The position numbers and the translations under genes were made by a program. Positions 35,599-43,980 of a DNA stretch of 64,000 nt are shown piece after piece. The stretch comes from Variovorax sp. dw_308 (lineage in GTDB: Bacteria; Pseudomonadota; Gammaproteobacteria; Burkholderiales; Burkholderiaceae_C): contig NZ_JAATOM010000011.1 in assembly GCF_019207085.1 (NCBI RefSeq), forward strand, positions 62,001-126,000, written 5' to 3'. Numbering within the stretch: the first letter of the stretch is position 1; each line of letters opens with the position of its first letter. The notes under the pieces are model-generated. The model was not told the DNA's origin and searched no databases. It worked only from the letters and a program-made list of their open reading frames with translations.

Positions 35599-36317
35599 AC
35601 AACCTGCTCGAACTGAGCGGCGTGCACACGCACATCGGGGCGTATCACATCCTGCATGGCGTCGACCTGGCCGTGCCGAAGGGGCAACTCACCATGCTGC
35701 TCGGCCGCAACGGTGCCGGCAAGACGACCACGCTGCGAACCATCATGGGCCTGTGGCACGCATCGCAGGGCACGGTGCGCTTCGCCGACAAGGACATCAC
35801 GCAAATGCAGACGCCGCAGATCGCGGCGCTCGGCATGGCCTACGTGCCCGAGAACATGGGCATCTTCTCCGACCTCACGGTGAAGGAAAACATGCTGCTC
35901 GCCGCGCGCGGCGCAAAGAATGCGGCGCAGATGGACGATGCGCGGCTGAAGTGGATCTTCAAGCTGTTCCCCGCGGTGGAGAAGTTCTGGAACCACCCGG
36001 CCGGCAAGCTGTCGGGCGGCCAGAAGCAGATGCTGGCCGTGTCTCGCGCGATCGTCGAGCCGCGCGAACTGCTGATCGTCGACGAGCCGAGCAAGGGGCT
36101 GGCGCCAGCCATCATCAACAACATGATCGATGCCTTCGACGAGTTGAAGCGCAGTGGCGTGACGATCCTGCTGGTGGAGCAGAACATCAACTTCGCGCAG
36201 CGCCTGGGCGACTCGGTCGCGGTGATGGACAACGGGCGCGTGGTGCACAGCGGAAGCATGGCGGCGTTCTCGGCCGATGCGCAATTGCAGCAGTCGCTGC
36301 TGGGGTTGGCGCTATGA
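35595..36317 (+). CDS. livF: LivF-type ABC transporter ATPase
   Basis: A 240-residue nucleotide-binding subunit. Walker A GRNGAGKTTT, the LivF stretch AYVPENMGIFSDLTVKEN, signature LSGGQKQMLAVSRAIV, Walker B LLIVDEPSKGLAP and the switch His region reading LLVEQNINFA are all present. It has a strong ribosome-binding site (GAAGGAGG at 35583-35590) and overlaps livG by 4 bp. It pairs with LivG below the LivHM channel. Confidence 0.94.
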   Translation: MNNLLELSGVHTHIGAYHILHGVDLAVPKGQLTMLLGRNGAGKTTTLRTIMGLWHASQGTVRFADKDITQMQTPQIAALGMAYVPENMGIFSDLTVKENMLLAARGAKNAAQMDDARLKWIFKLFPAVEKFWNHPAGKLSGGQKQMLAVSRAIVEPRELLIVDEPSKGLAPAIINNMIDAFDELKRSGVTILLVEQNINFAQRLGDSVAVMDNGRVVHSGSMAAFSADAQLQQSLLGLAL

Positions 36318-37297
36318 AAGCGATGGACTTCGACTGGAAGCCGCTGCTGCTCGTGCCGGTGCTCGCGCTCGTGGCGCTGCCGCTCACCGGCTCGTTCTCG
36401 ACCTGGCTCACGCTCACCATCGCGGGCCTGGCGATGGGGATGATCATCTTCATCATCGCCTCGGGCCTCACACTGGTCTTCGGGCTGATGGACGTGCTGA
36501 ATTTCGGCCACGGCGTATTCATTGCGCTGGGCGCCTACATCGCGACCACGGTGCTGGGCGGCCTGAGCGACTGGTCCACCGCCGACGCGCTGGGCCGCAA
36601 CCTGATGGCGCTCGTGCCGGCGCTGCTGCTCGCGATGCTCGCGGCCGGGGCGCTGGGGCTGCTGTTCGAGCGCTTCATCGTGCGGCCGGTCTATGGGCAG
36701 CACCTGAAGCAGATCCTCATCACGATGGGCGGCATGATCATCGGCGAGGAACTCATCAAGGTGATCTGGGGCCCGGCGCAGTTGCCGCTGCTGCCGCCGG
36801 CGGCCATGGCCGGCACGGTGTTCTGGCTGGGTGCAGCCATCGAGAAGTACCGGCTGTTCGCCGTGGCCATCGGCCTCGTCGTGTTCGGCGCGCTGGCCTG
36901 GACACTGACGCGCACCAAGGTCGGCTTGCTGATCCGCGCCGGCGTGCAGGACCGCGAGATGGTCGAGTCGCTCGGCTATCGCATCCGGCGCCTGTTCATC
37001 GGCATCTTCGTCGTCGGCAGCGCCTTGGCCGGCCTGGGTGGCGTGATGTGGGGACTGTTCCAGCAGAGCGTCGTGCCGCAGATCGGCGCGCAGGTGAATG
37101 TGCTGCTGTTCATCGTCATCATCATCGGCGGCCTCGGTTCCACCGGGGGCGCGCTGATCGGCGCACTGCTGGTCGGGCTGATGGCCAACTACAGCGGCTT
37201 CCTGCTGCCCAAACTGGCGCTGTTCTCGAACATCCTGCTGATGGTCGGCATCCTGCTGTGGCGCCCGCAGGGCGTGTACCCGGTGGCCAATCGATGA
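36314..37297 (+). CDS. livH: LivH-type ABC transporter permease
   Basis: A 327-residue inner-membrane permease with about 8 helices. The start is the ATG at 36314, overlapping the livF stop (ATGA); the longer in-frame reading runs through livF in another frame and is not real. Typical features are LTLVFGLMDVLNFGHGVFIA near the N terminus and RAGVQDREMVESLGYRIRRL, the cytoplasmic loop that docks on the ATPases, followed by IIGGLGSTGGALIGALLVG. It forms the translocation path with LivM. Confidence 0.93.
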   Translation: MKAMDFDWKPLLLVPVLALVALPLTGSFSTWLTLTIAGLAMGMIIFIIASGLTLVFGLMDVLNFGHGVFIALGAYIATTVLGGLSDWSTADALGRNLMALVPALLLAMLAAGALGLLFERFIVRPVYGQHLKQILITMGGMIIGEELIKVIWGPAQLPLLPPAAMAGTVFWLGAAIEKYRLFAVAIGLVVFGALAWTLTRTKVGLLIRAGVQDREMVESLGYRIRRLFIGIFVVGSALAGLGGVMWGLFQQSVVPQIGAQVNVLLFIVIIIGGLGSTGGALIGALLVGLMANYSGFLLPKLALFSNILLMVGILLWRPQGVYPVANR

Positions 37298-37330
37298 ACC
37301 CGTCGAAGTCGGACTTGTCCATTCCCGCAT

Positions 37331-37354
37331 CCAGACATCCAGGCGTCCAGACAT
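37331..37354. repeat. Three tandem 8-bp repeats ending at the livM start
   Basis: CCAGACAT, CCAGGCGT and CCAGACAT follow each other directly; the last one runs into the livM ATG (37353-37355). They replace any Shine-Dalgarno. The short livH-livM spacer (55 bp) consists mostly of this repeat. Confidence 0.7.
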
Positions 37355-38417
37355 GCTGACAAGACTCCTCTCCAACGATGCGCCGCGCAGCCGCGTGCTC
37401 GCCGCATTGCTCGTCCTGGTGGTGCTGGGCCTGGCCTTCGCGCCCTTCATCTTTCCGGGCGTCAAGGCGCTCAGCGTCGCGGCCAAGGTGCTGGTGTTCA
37501 TCGTGCTGGTGGCGAGCTTTGACCTGCTGCTGGGCTACACCGGCATCGTGAGCTTCGCGCACACGATGTTCTTCGGCATCGGCGCCTACGGCATCGCGAT
37601 CTCGGCCACGCGGCTGGGTGCGGGGTGGGGCGCGATGGGGGTGGGGCTGGCTGGCGCGCTGCTGGTGTCGCTGGTGCTCTCGGTCGCGGTCGGCCTGTTC
37701 TCGCTGCGTGTGCGCGCAATCTTCTTCGCGATGATCACCCTGGCGGTGGCCTCGGCCTTCCAGACGCTGGCCTCGCAGCTCTCGGACTTCACCGGCGGCG
37801 AAGACGGGCTCACCTTCAAGCTGCCGGAGCTGATCTCGCCGAGCTTCGAATTCGCCGACGAGCCCTTCCTCGGCGTCTCGCTCGATGGCCGCCTGCTCTG
37901 CTACTACCTGCTGTTCGTCGTCGCAGTGGTGCTGGTGCTGGCGCTGCTGCGCATCGTTAATTCGCCGTTCGGGCGCGTGCTGCAGGCCATCCGGGAGAAC
38001 GAGTTCCGTGCCGAGGCCATCGGCTACCGCGTGGTGGTGTACCGCACCACGGCGGCGGTGCTGTCGGCCTTGTTCGCGACGCTGGCGGGCGCCATGCTCG
38101 CCATCTGGCTGCGATACAACGGGCCGGACACGTCGCTGAGCTTCGAGATCATGGTCGACGTGCTACTGATCGTGGTGATCGGCGGCATGGGCACCGTGTA
38201 CGGCGCGGTCATTGGCGCTACGCTGTTCGTGGTGGCGCAAAGCTATCTCCAGGACTTGCTGAAGCTCGGCAGCACTGCCGCGAGCGACCTGCCGTGGCTG
38301 TCGGCCCTGCTGTCGCCGGACCGCTGGCTGCTGTGGCTCGGCGTGCTCTTCGTTCTCTCCGTCTACTACTTCCCGACCGGCATCGTCGGCCGGCTTCGCA
38401 CAAGGGCCTCCCGATGA
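37353..38417 (+). CDS. livM: LivM-type ABC transporter permease
   Basis: A 354-residue permease with about 9-10 helices. LivM-specific stretches are DLLLGYTGIVSFAHTMFFGI and the docking loop QAIRENEFRAEAIGYRVVVY, then VVIGGMGTVYGAVIGATLFV. It starts at the ATG at 37353, directly after three 8-bp repeats, without a clear ribosome-binding site. The stop overlaps the alpha/beta hydrolase start (ATGA), linking the hydrolase to the transporter operon. Confidence 0.92.
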   Translation: MLTRLLSNDAPRSRVLAALLVLVVLGLAFAPFIFPGVKALSVAAKVLVFIVLVASFDLLLGYTGIVSFAHTMFFGIGAYGIAISATRLGAGWGAMGVGLAGALLVSLVLSVAVGLFSLRVRAIFFAMITLAVASAFQTLASQLSDFTGGEDGLTFKLPELISPSFEFADEPFLGVSLDGRLLCYYLLFVVAVVLVLALLRIVNSPFGRVLQAIRENEFRAEAIGYRVVVYRTTAAVLSALFATLAGAMLAIWLRYNGPDTSLSFEIMVDVLLIVVIGGMGTVYGAVIGATLFVVAQSYLQDLLKLGSTAASDLPWLSALLSPDRWLLWLGVLFVLSVYYFPTGIVGRLRTRASR

Positions 38418-39298
38418 ACGCTCCTTCCTCCCCGCCTTCCTCCCACTACGTCCAACTCATCGGCCGGGAGATCCACTACATGGACTGGGGTCCGCGCGAC
38501 GGCGAGGTCGTCATCGCGTGGCACGGCCTCGCGCGCACCAGTCGCGACATGGATGAACTCGCGCAGCACTTTGCCGAGCGAGGCTTCCGCGTGCTGTGCC
38601 CCGACACCATCGGCCGCGGGCTGAGCCAATGGAGCCCCGCGCCGGACGACGAATACCAGCTCTCGTTCTATGCACAACTGGCCGATGCCTTCTGCGATGC
38701 CTTGCACCTCGACCGCCTTCATTGGGTCGGCACATCGATGGGCGGCGCGATCGGCATGGTGTGCGCGTCGGGCCTGGCGCAACCCCGCATGAAGCAGCGC
38801 ATCCGAAGCCTGGTCATCAACGACACCGCGCCGGAAGTCGCAGCCTCGGCCATCGAGCGCATCCGCTCCTATGCGGGCAGCCCGCCGGCCTTCGACAGCG
38901 TGCTTGAACTCGAAGCCTTCTTCCGCACCGTCTACAAGCCCTACGGCTGGCTCAGCGATGCGCAATGGCGCCGGCTCACCGAGACTTCCACCCGCCGCCT
39001 GCCCGACGGTCGCGTCACGCCGCACTACGACCCGGCCATGGTGCGGCAGTTCATCGCCCATCCCGACGACTACCTGATCTGGACCCACTACGACGCGATC
39101 GAGGCGCCGGTGCTGTGCCTGCGCGGCGTCGACTCGGACCTGGTGCGACCAGAGACGATCGTCGAGATGCACGGTCGCGGCCCCGGTGTGCGGGGACGGC
39201 TGCAGGTCATCGAGGTGCCGGGTTGCGGCCATGCACCCGCGTTGAACGTGCCTGGGCATCTGGAGCCCATCGAGGCCTTTGTCCGCGCGGCGAGCTGA
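38414..39298 (+). CDS. Alpha/beta-fold hydrolase coupled to the liv operon
   Basis: 294 residues. The nucleophile elbow is GTSMGG, the oxyanion region is WHGLART, and the catalytic His is in VPGCGHAPALN; an acidic residue is available in CLRGVDSDLVRPE. These are the features of esterase/lactonase/C-C hydrolase members. The ATG at 38414 overlaps the livM stop, so it is translated with the transporter and may process the imported compound. No signal peptide, hence cytoplasmic. Substrate unknown. Confidence 0.88.
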   Translation: MNAPSSPPSSHYVQLIGREIHYMDWGPRDGEVVIAWHGLARTSRDMDELAQHFAERGFRVLCPDTIGRGLSQWSPAPDDEYQLSFYAQLADAFCDALHLDRLHWVGTSMGGAIGMVCASGLAQPRMKQRIRSLVINDTAPEVAASAIERIRSYAGSPPAFDSVLELEAFFRTVYKPYGWLSDAQWRRLTETSTRRLPDGRVTPHYDPAMVRQFIAHPDDYLIWTHYDAIEAPVLCLRGVDSDLVRPETIVEMHGRGPGVRGRLQVIEVPGCGHAPALNVPGHLEPIEAFVRAAS

Positions 39299-39347
39299 GG
39301 AAATTTGCCGTCACAATCGCGCGCCTGTTCACCACAAAGAGACCCCC

Positions 39348-39854
39348 ATGCCCCTCTCCATGTACGACGCATCCGTCACCGTCTTCCTGCACAACCTGAA
39401 CCAGCTCTCGCACCTGCTCGACAAGGGCCTGGCCCATGCCAGTGCCACCGGCATCGATCCCGCCACGCTCGTGGGCGCGAGGTTGGCCGAGGACATGCTG
39501 CCGCTGTCCGCGCAGATCAACATCGCCAGTGACACGGCCAAGCTCGCCGCGGCACGCCTGACCGGCATCGCCGCGCCGAAGTACGAAGACAACGAAACCA
39601 CCTTCGCGGAACTGAAGGCCCGCATTGCGAAGACGCGTGAATGGCTACAGGGGCTGACGCGTGAGTCTTTTGCAGCCAGCGAGGAACGCCCGGTCAGCTT
39701 CAAGGCCGGCCCGACGGAATTGAACTTCACCGGCCAGGGCTACCTGCTGCACTTTGCGTTGCCGAACTTCTTCTTCCACGTCACCACCGCCTACGACATC
39801 CTTCGGCACAACGGCGTGCCGATCGGGAAGCGCGACTATCTCGGCCGGGCCTGA
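39348..39854 (+). CDS. DUF1993 family protein
   Basis: A 168-residue cytoplasmic protein starting MPLSMYDASVTVFLHNLNQL; its core includes RLAEDMLPLSAQINIASDTA and LPNFFFHVTTAYDILRHNGV, both typical of DUF1993 (DinB-like helical bundle). His residues in LLHFALPNFFFHVTTAYD could bind metal as in DinB-type proteins. It follows the hydrolase by 49 bp. Function unknown. An in-frame extension upstream overlaps the hydrolase and was rejected. Confidence 0.85.
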   Translation: MPLSMYDASVTVFLHNLNQLSHLLDKGLAHASATGIDPATLVGARLAEDMLPLSAQINIASDTAKLAAARLTGIAAPKYEDNETTFAELKARIAKTREWLQGLTRESFAASEERPVSFKAGPTELNFTGQGYLLHFALPNFFFHVTTAYDILRHNGVPIGKRDYLGRA

Positions 39855-40111
39855 GGCTCGCGGACGGCTGACACGGCCGACGCGAACGGCGCGTCCAGTT
39901 CCTCGGCCGTCACCGGGTGCAGCAGCACCCACAGGATGCGGCATTGGCCCGCCAGCATTCCGGTCAACAGCAGGATGCCGAGCGTGCCGAAGTCCTGTCG
40001 CGCTCCCATGATCGCGTCATACAGCAGCGTCGCCACTGCCCCCAGCGCGACGATGCAGGCAATCAACGCAAGAGCGGTGGCGGCGATCCTGAATGCGTGT
40101 TTCATGGGCAT
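39836..40111 (-). CDS. Small two-helix membrane protein
   Basis: About 91 residues from the ATG at 40111, preceded at suitable distance by GGGAG. Two hydrophobic helices (residues about 8-32 and 46-66) flank a short loop (DAIMGARQDFG); a polar tail follows. It overlaps the convergent DUF1993 gene by 19 bp. No family recognised. The start with a good ribosome-binding site and the two-helix pattern make it probable. Confidence 0.6.
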   Translation of the reverse strand: MPMKHAFRIAATALALIACIVALGAVATLLYDAIMGARQDFGTLGILLLTGMLAGQCRILWVLLHPVTAEELDAPFASAVSAVREPQARPR

Positions 40112-40304
40112 CAAGAATCTCCCGCGCGCCGCAAAGGGTCAATGTGCCGATTGGCTCAAGGCGTTGCAGGATGGCGTCTCTCTTTCGGCATAGCCGGACT
40201 ACTACAAGCCGCTCTCGTCGTGAAATGAATCCAGGGTAAACACCAGTACGCCATCCTCGTGCTGATCCGAACTTCCTTCGAACGATGTTCAAAGGATTCT
40301 GACC

Positions 40305-40847
40305 ATGACCAAACTCCTTCCTCGGCGCAATTTCTCGGCCGCCATGCTGGGCTTGGCGGCGATGCCGTGGTTCACGCTGGCTGCGTCGCCTGCAGGCGAC
40401 CTGGGTGCCGCACCCGAGTTCACGGGCATCGACAAGTGGCTCAACTCGGCCCCACTCTCGATGCAGGGGTTGGCCGGCAAGGTGGTGCTGGTCGACTTCT
40501 GGACTTATTCGTGCATCAACTGCGTCAATACGCTGCCGCACGTCGTGCGCTGGTACGAGAAATACAAGGACCAGGGGTTCGTCGTGATCGGCGTGCACAC
40601 GCCTGAGTTTGCGTTCGAGAAACTGACATCGAACGTCGAGGCGGCGCTGCAACGTTTCGATATCCGCTACCCGGTGGCGCAGGACAACGGCTTTTCGACC
40701 TGGAAGGCCTACGAGAACCAATACTGGCCTGCCTTCTACCTCGTCGACAAATCGGGCCACGTGCGTCGCAAGCACTTCGGCGAAGGCCAGTACGCGGAGA
40801 TGGATGCGGCCATCCAGTCGCTGCTCGCGCAACCGGCCGGTGGCTGA
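40305..40847 (+). CDS. Thioredoxin-like/TlpA family exported protein
   Basis: 180 residues with a basic N terminus and hydrophobic segment (RRNFSAAMLGLAAMPWFTLA) indicating export or anchoring. The redox centre is WTYSCINCVN, a CxxC typical of the thioredoxin domain at the end of DipZ/CcdA-type proteins, followed by VVIGVHTPEFAFEK and the cis-Pro region YWPAFYLVDK. It probably reduces or oxidises disulfides, or acts on peroxides, in the periplasm. It is monocistronic and convergent with hemH (3 bp apart). Confidence 0.88.
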   Translation: MTKLLPRRNFSAAMLGLAAMPWFTLAASPAGDLGAAPEFTGIDKWLNSAPLSMQGLAGKVVLVDFWTYSCINCVNTLPHVVRWYEKYKDQGFVVIGVHTPEFAFEKLTSNVEAALQRFDIRYPVAQDNGFSTWKAYENQYWPAFYLVDKSGHVRRKHFGEGQYAEMDAAIQSLLAQPAGG

Positions 40848-40850
40848 CCC

Positions 40851-41882
40851 TCACTGAGCGCCGGTGGGCCACCCGAGCAGGTTCCGCTCGGCGATGCCGG
40901 CCAGCGCAGTAATCCATGCATGGCTGTCGTTGAGGCAGGGGATGTAGTGAAACTCCTTGCCGCCCGAGGTCAGGAACGCATCCCGTCCTTCCATCGCAAT
41001 CTCCTCCAGCGTCTCCAGGCAATCCGCCGGGAAACCGGGGCACATCACATCGACGCGGCCGACGCCCGCCGCGCCCAGCGCACGCAGCGTCGGCTCGGTA
41101 TAGGGCTCCAGCCACGTCGCGCGGCCGAAGCGCGACTGGAAGGTGAGGCGGTACCGGTCAACCGGCAAGCCCAGCCGCTCGGCCAGCAGGCGCCCCGTTT
41201 CAAGGCACTGCGCCTGGTACGGATCACCCAGTTGCACGTTGCGCGCCGGAATGCCGTGAAAGCTCATCACCAACTGGTCGGGCGGGCCGTGGTGCTTCCA
41301 GTGCGCCTGCACGCTGGCGGCCAGCGCCTCGATGTAGAGCGCGTCATCGTGGTACTGGTTGACGAAGCGGAACTCGGGCACACGGCGCACCTCGCGGCTC
41401 CAGTCGCCCACCGCATCGATCACGCTGGCCGTCGTGGTCGCGGAATACTGCGGATAGGCCTGCAGCACCAGCACTCGCGTCACGCCTTCGGCCTTGAGCG
41501 CATCGAGTTGCGCGGCGATCGACGGATTGGCATAGCGCATCGCCTCGACCACCTTCACGCGATGGCCGCGTTCGCCGAGCCAGCCCTGCAGCATCACGGC
41601 CTGCTTGCGCGTCCACGTCTTCAACGGCGAGCCCTCGGGCGTCCACACGCTTGCATACTTGGCGGCCGACCTGGATGGCCGCGTGCGCAGGATGATGCCG
41701 TGCAGGATCAGCGACCACAGCAGCCTGGGTATCTCGACCACGCGCGGGTCGCTCAGGAAATCGGCAAGGTAGGTTCTTACGGCGGCGGCGGTGGGCGCGT
41801 CGGGCGAGCCAAGATTGCACCAGAGCACGGCAACGCGCTCGTCGGCAGGAGAAACTGCAGGCGGTTCGGGGCGAAAAGGCAT
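40851..41882 (-). CDS. hemH: Ferrochelatase
   Basis: A 343-residue enzyme inserting Fe2+ into protoporphyrin IX, the last step of haem synthesis. The active-site His is in MSFHGIPARN. The signature at the C-terminal side is VMCPGFPADCLETLEEIAME. The start ATG at 41882 gives MPFRPEPPAVSPADERVAVL, with the N-terminal LWCNLGSPDAP strand. Length is typical for betaproteobacteria. It is divergent from a HAD gene with only 15 bp between the two start codons. Confidence 0.95.
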   Translation of the reverse strand: MPFRPEPPAVSPADERVAVLWCNLGSPDAPTAAAVRTYLADFLSDPRVVEIPRLLWSLILHGIILRTRPSRSAAKYASVWTPEGSPLKTWTRKQAVMLQGWLGERGHRVKVVEAMRYANPSIAAQLDALKAEGVTRVLVLQAYPQYSATTTASVIDAVGDWSREVRRVPEFRFVNQYHDDALYIEALAASVQAHWKHHGPPDQLVMSFHGIPARNVQLGDPYQAQCLETGRLLAERLGLPVDRYRLTFQSRFGRATWLEPYTEPTLRALGAAGVGRVDVMCPGFPADCLETLEEIAMEGRDAFLTSGGKEFHYIPCLNDSHAWITALAGIAERNLLGWPTGAQ

Positions 41883-41897
41883 GGGGTATTCTGGCGC

Positions 41898-42626
41898 ATG
41901 ACCTCCGCGACCCTGGCCCCGCCGCTCGATGTGAAGCGCATTGCGGGCATCACCCTCGACCTCGACGACACCCTCTGGCCGATCTGGCCCACCATCGAAT
42001 ACGCAGAGCGCACGTTGCACAAGTGGCTGGAAGCCGCAGCGCCCCGGACCGCGGCCTTGCTGCTCACCCCCGGCGTGATGCGCGAATTGCGCGAGGCCAC
42101 GGAGAAGGAGCGCTCGGATCTCGCACACGACATGAGCCTGATGCGCCTGGAGTCGATCCGCGCCGCGCTCAAGCGCGCCGGCGAAGACCCGGCGCTGGCC
42201 GAGCCGGCCTTCGATGCGTTCTTTGCGGCGCGCCAGCGGGTCAAGCTCTACGACGATGCATTGCCCGCGCTGCGATGGCTCAGCGAACGCTATCCGCTCG
42301 TGGCCATTTCCAACGGCAATGCCGACATCCATCTCACTGGCGTCGGGCGCTGGTTCCGCACCGCGTTCAGCGCGCGCTCGTTCGGCAGCGGCAAGCCGCA
42401 GGCGCCGATCTTCCGAGCCGCCGCCGCATCGATCGGGCTGCTGCCGCGCGATGTGCTGCATGTGGGCGACGACGCGGAACTCGACGTGGTCGGCGCGCTG
42501 AATGCCGGCATGCAGGCAGCCTGGCTGGTGCGCGACGAGCGGCCCTGGGTGCATGGAATGCATCCGCAACTGATCGTGCCGAATCTTCATGCGCTTTGCG
42601 CGGCGCTGGAGCCTGGGCCGAACTGA
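41898..42626 (+). CDS. HAD-superfamily hydrolase (subfamily IA)
   Basis: 242 residues. Motif I is ITLDLDDTLWP (nucleophile and acid Asp), motif II is VAISNGNAD, and motifs III/IV are KPQAPIF and HVGDDAELDVVGALNAGMQA. The helical cap between residues about 30 and 115 indicates subfamily IA, like YjjG nucleotidases or phosphoglycolate phosphatase-like enzymes. Cytoplasmic; substrate not predictable. It is convergent with hpnE and divergent from hemH. Confidence 0.9.
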   Translation: MTSATLAPPLDVKRIAGITLDLDDTLWPIWPTIEYAERTLHKWLEAAAPRTAALLLTPGVMRELREATEKERSDLAHDMSLMRLESIRAALKRAGEDPALAEPAFDAFFAARQRVKLYDDALPALRWLSERYPLVAISNGNADIHLTGVGRWFRTAFSARSFGSGKPQAPIFRAAAASIGLLPRDVLHVGDDAELDVVGALNAGMQAAWLVRDERPWVHGMHPQLIVPNLHALCAALEPGPN

Positions 42627-42653
42627 ATCGGCCCGCCCGTCGATCCGGCTTGC

Positions 42654-43922
42654 TCAGGACAACGCCGAAACGGCCGCGATGGCTGCGAGCACCGCGCCTT
42701 CCAGCGTCGCGGGATAGGGGCCTTCGACGTAGTCGCCACAGGCGCGCAGGCCCGGTGCGATCGCCATGGCCGGGCGCTCGAGGCCGGGCGTGCAAGCAAA
42801 GGTCGCGCGCTTGTCGATGACGGTTTGCAGTACGCGCGGATCGGCGCAGCCCAGTTGCGCAACGGCTTGGGCGCAGACCTGGGCCTCCAGCGCGGCGCGT
42901 TCGGTCCCGCTGGCGCTGACCACCATGGCCCACACGCCCGTATCGCCGCATAGCTGCGATCGGTCGAACACGAATTGCGCGGGCGCATCCGGCGTCGAGC
43001 GCAGTGCCAGCATCGGTTCCGCCAGCCGATGCCCGCCTTCGAGGTAGATCGTCGCGATGGCTTCGAAGCGCAGCGCGCGAGCCTGGGCACACCAGGCGCT
43101 GTTGCCGACCCCGCTGCCTTCCACCACGCGAGCCGCTTCGCCCGGTGGGCAGGCGAGCAAGACCGCATCGAAGCCCTCGCCATCGACCTGCCAGGCGCCC
43201 GCTGCGGGCGCGATCGTCTGCACGCGATGGCCGACCGCAATGCGGCCGCCGCGTTCGCCGATCCAGCGTGCCGCGGCGTCGGGGAACAACGCGCCCAGGT
43301 CCTGCCGCGGCAGCAGCAGGTTGGAGCCGCCGCTCATGCCGAACATCGCATCGCGCAATACCCGCAGGAAGACCTGCCCGCTGGCCTGCGCCGTCGGCGT
43401 GTTGAGCGCGGAAACGCAGAGCGGATCGACCATCTCTTCGCGCACGCGCGGTGTGAGGCCGGTGCACAAATCGGCGACGGACAGGGAGGCATCGCAGCGA
43501 AAACCCGCACGCTGCCAGCCGACGGCGATTCGCAGCAACGCGAGCTTGTCGCGCCACGACCAGCCGCGCACCGCGAGGATGCCAGCCAACGCATCGATCG
43601 GCGCGGGCAGCTTCGGCAGGCGCAAGCCGTTGCCGTCGGGGAACACCATCGCCAGCGGCGTGCGCAGCAGGGCCTTTTCGACATCGATGCCCACGTGCCG
43701 CATCAGCCGCAAGGTCTGCGCATAGGCGCCGATCATGATGTGCTGGCCGCTGTCGAGCGTGATGGGAGTGCCATTGCCAAGCGTCGCCTGCACGGCGCGC
43801 GCGCGGCCACCGAGGGTGTGCGCGGTTTCGAAGACATGGACTTGATGGCCCGCCGCAATCGCTTCGACTGCGGCGGCGAGGCCGGACCAGCCGGCGCCGA
43901 TGATGGCTATGCGCTGGGTCAC
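42654..43922 (-). CDS. hpnE: Hydroxysqualene dehydroxylase HpnE
   Basis: A 422-residue FAD-dependent amine-oxidase-fold enzyme. The dinucleotide-binding motif is IAIIGAGWSGLAAAVEAIAA, and the second FAD contact is near the C terminus (GLRACGDYVEGPYPATLEGA). HpnE reduces hydroxysqualene to squalene in the three-enzyme HpnCDE route. The start is a GTG at 43922. It is third in hpnC-hpnD-hpnE, 58 bp after hpnD, with a REP-like hairpin in the gap. No squalene-hopene cyclase gene is visible in this window. Confidence 0.92.
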   Translation of the reverse strand: MTQRIAIIGAGWSGLAAAVEAIAAGHQVHVFETAHTLGGRARAVQATLGNGTPITLDSGQHIMIGAYAQTLRLMRHVGIDVEKALLRTPLAMVFPDGNGLRLPKLPAPIDALAGILAVRGWSWRDKLALLRIAVGWQRAGFRCDASLSVADLCTGLTPRVREEMVDPLCVSALNTPTAQASGQVFLRVLRDAMFGMSGGSNLLLPRQDLGALFPDAAARWIGERGGRIAVGHRVQTIAPAAGAWQVDGEGFDAVLLACPPGEAARVVEGSGVGNSAWCAQARALRFEAIATIYLEGGHRLAEPMLALRSTPDAPAQFVFDRSQLCGDTGVWAMVVSASGTERAALEAQVCAQAVAQLGCADPRVLQTVIDKRATFACTPGLERPAMAIAPGLRACGDYVEGPYPATLEGAVLAAIAAVSALS

Positions 43923-43943
43923 CGGCCCTTGCCCTCACCCCGA

Positions 43944-43967
43944 CCCTCTCCCGCTTGCGGGAGAGGG
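43944..43967. repeat. REP-like palindrome between hpnD and hpnE
   Basis: CCCTCTCCCGC, TT, GCGGGAGAGGG: an 11-bp perfect stem. The wider sequence CCCTCACCCCGACCCTCTCCCG is of a type seen very often between genes in many proteobacteria. It may stabilise or attenuate the polycistronic mRNA. Confidence 0.75.
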
Positions 43968-43980
43968 AGGAATACCGAAG

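Noticed and set aside
37331..37354. CRISPR array
   Set aside because: Three contiguous 8-bp units without spacers do not form an array, and no cas gene is present.
40920..42000. Long open frames antisense to hemH and other high-GC genes
   Set aside because: They are Arg/Ala/Gly-rich shadow readings caused by high GC3 and show no domains.
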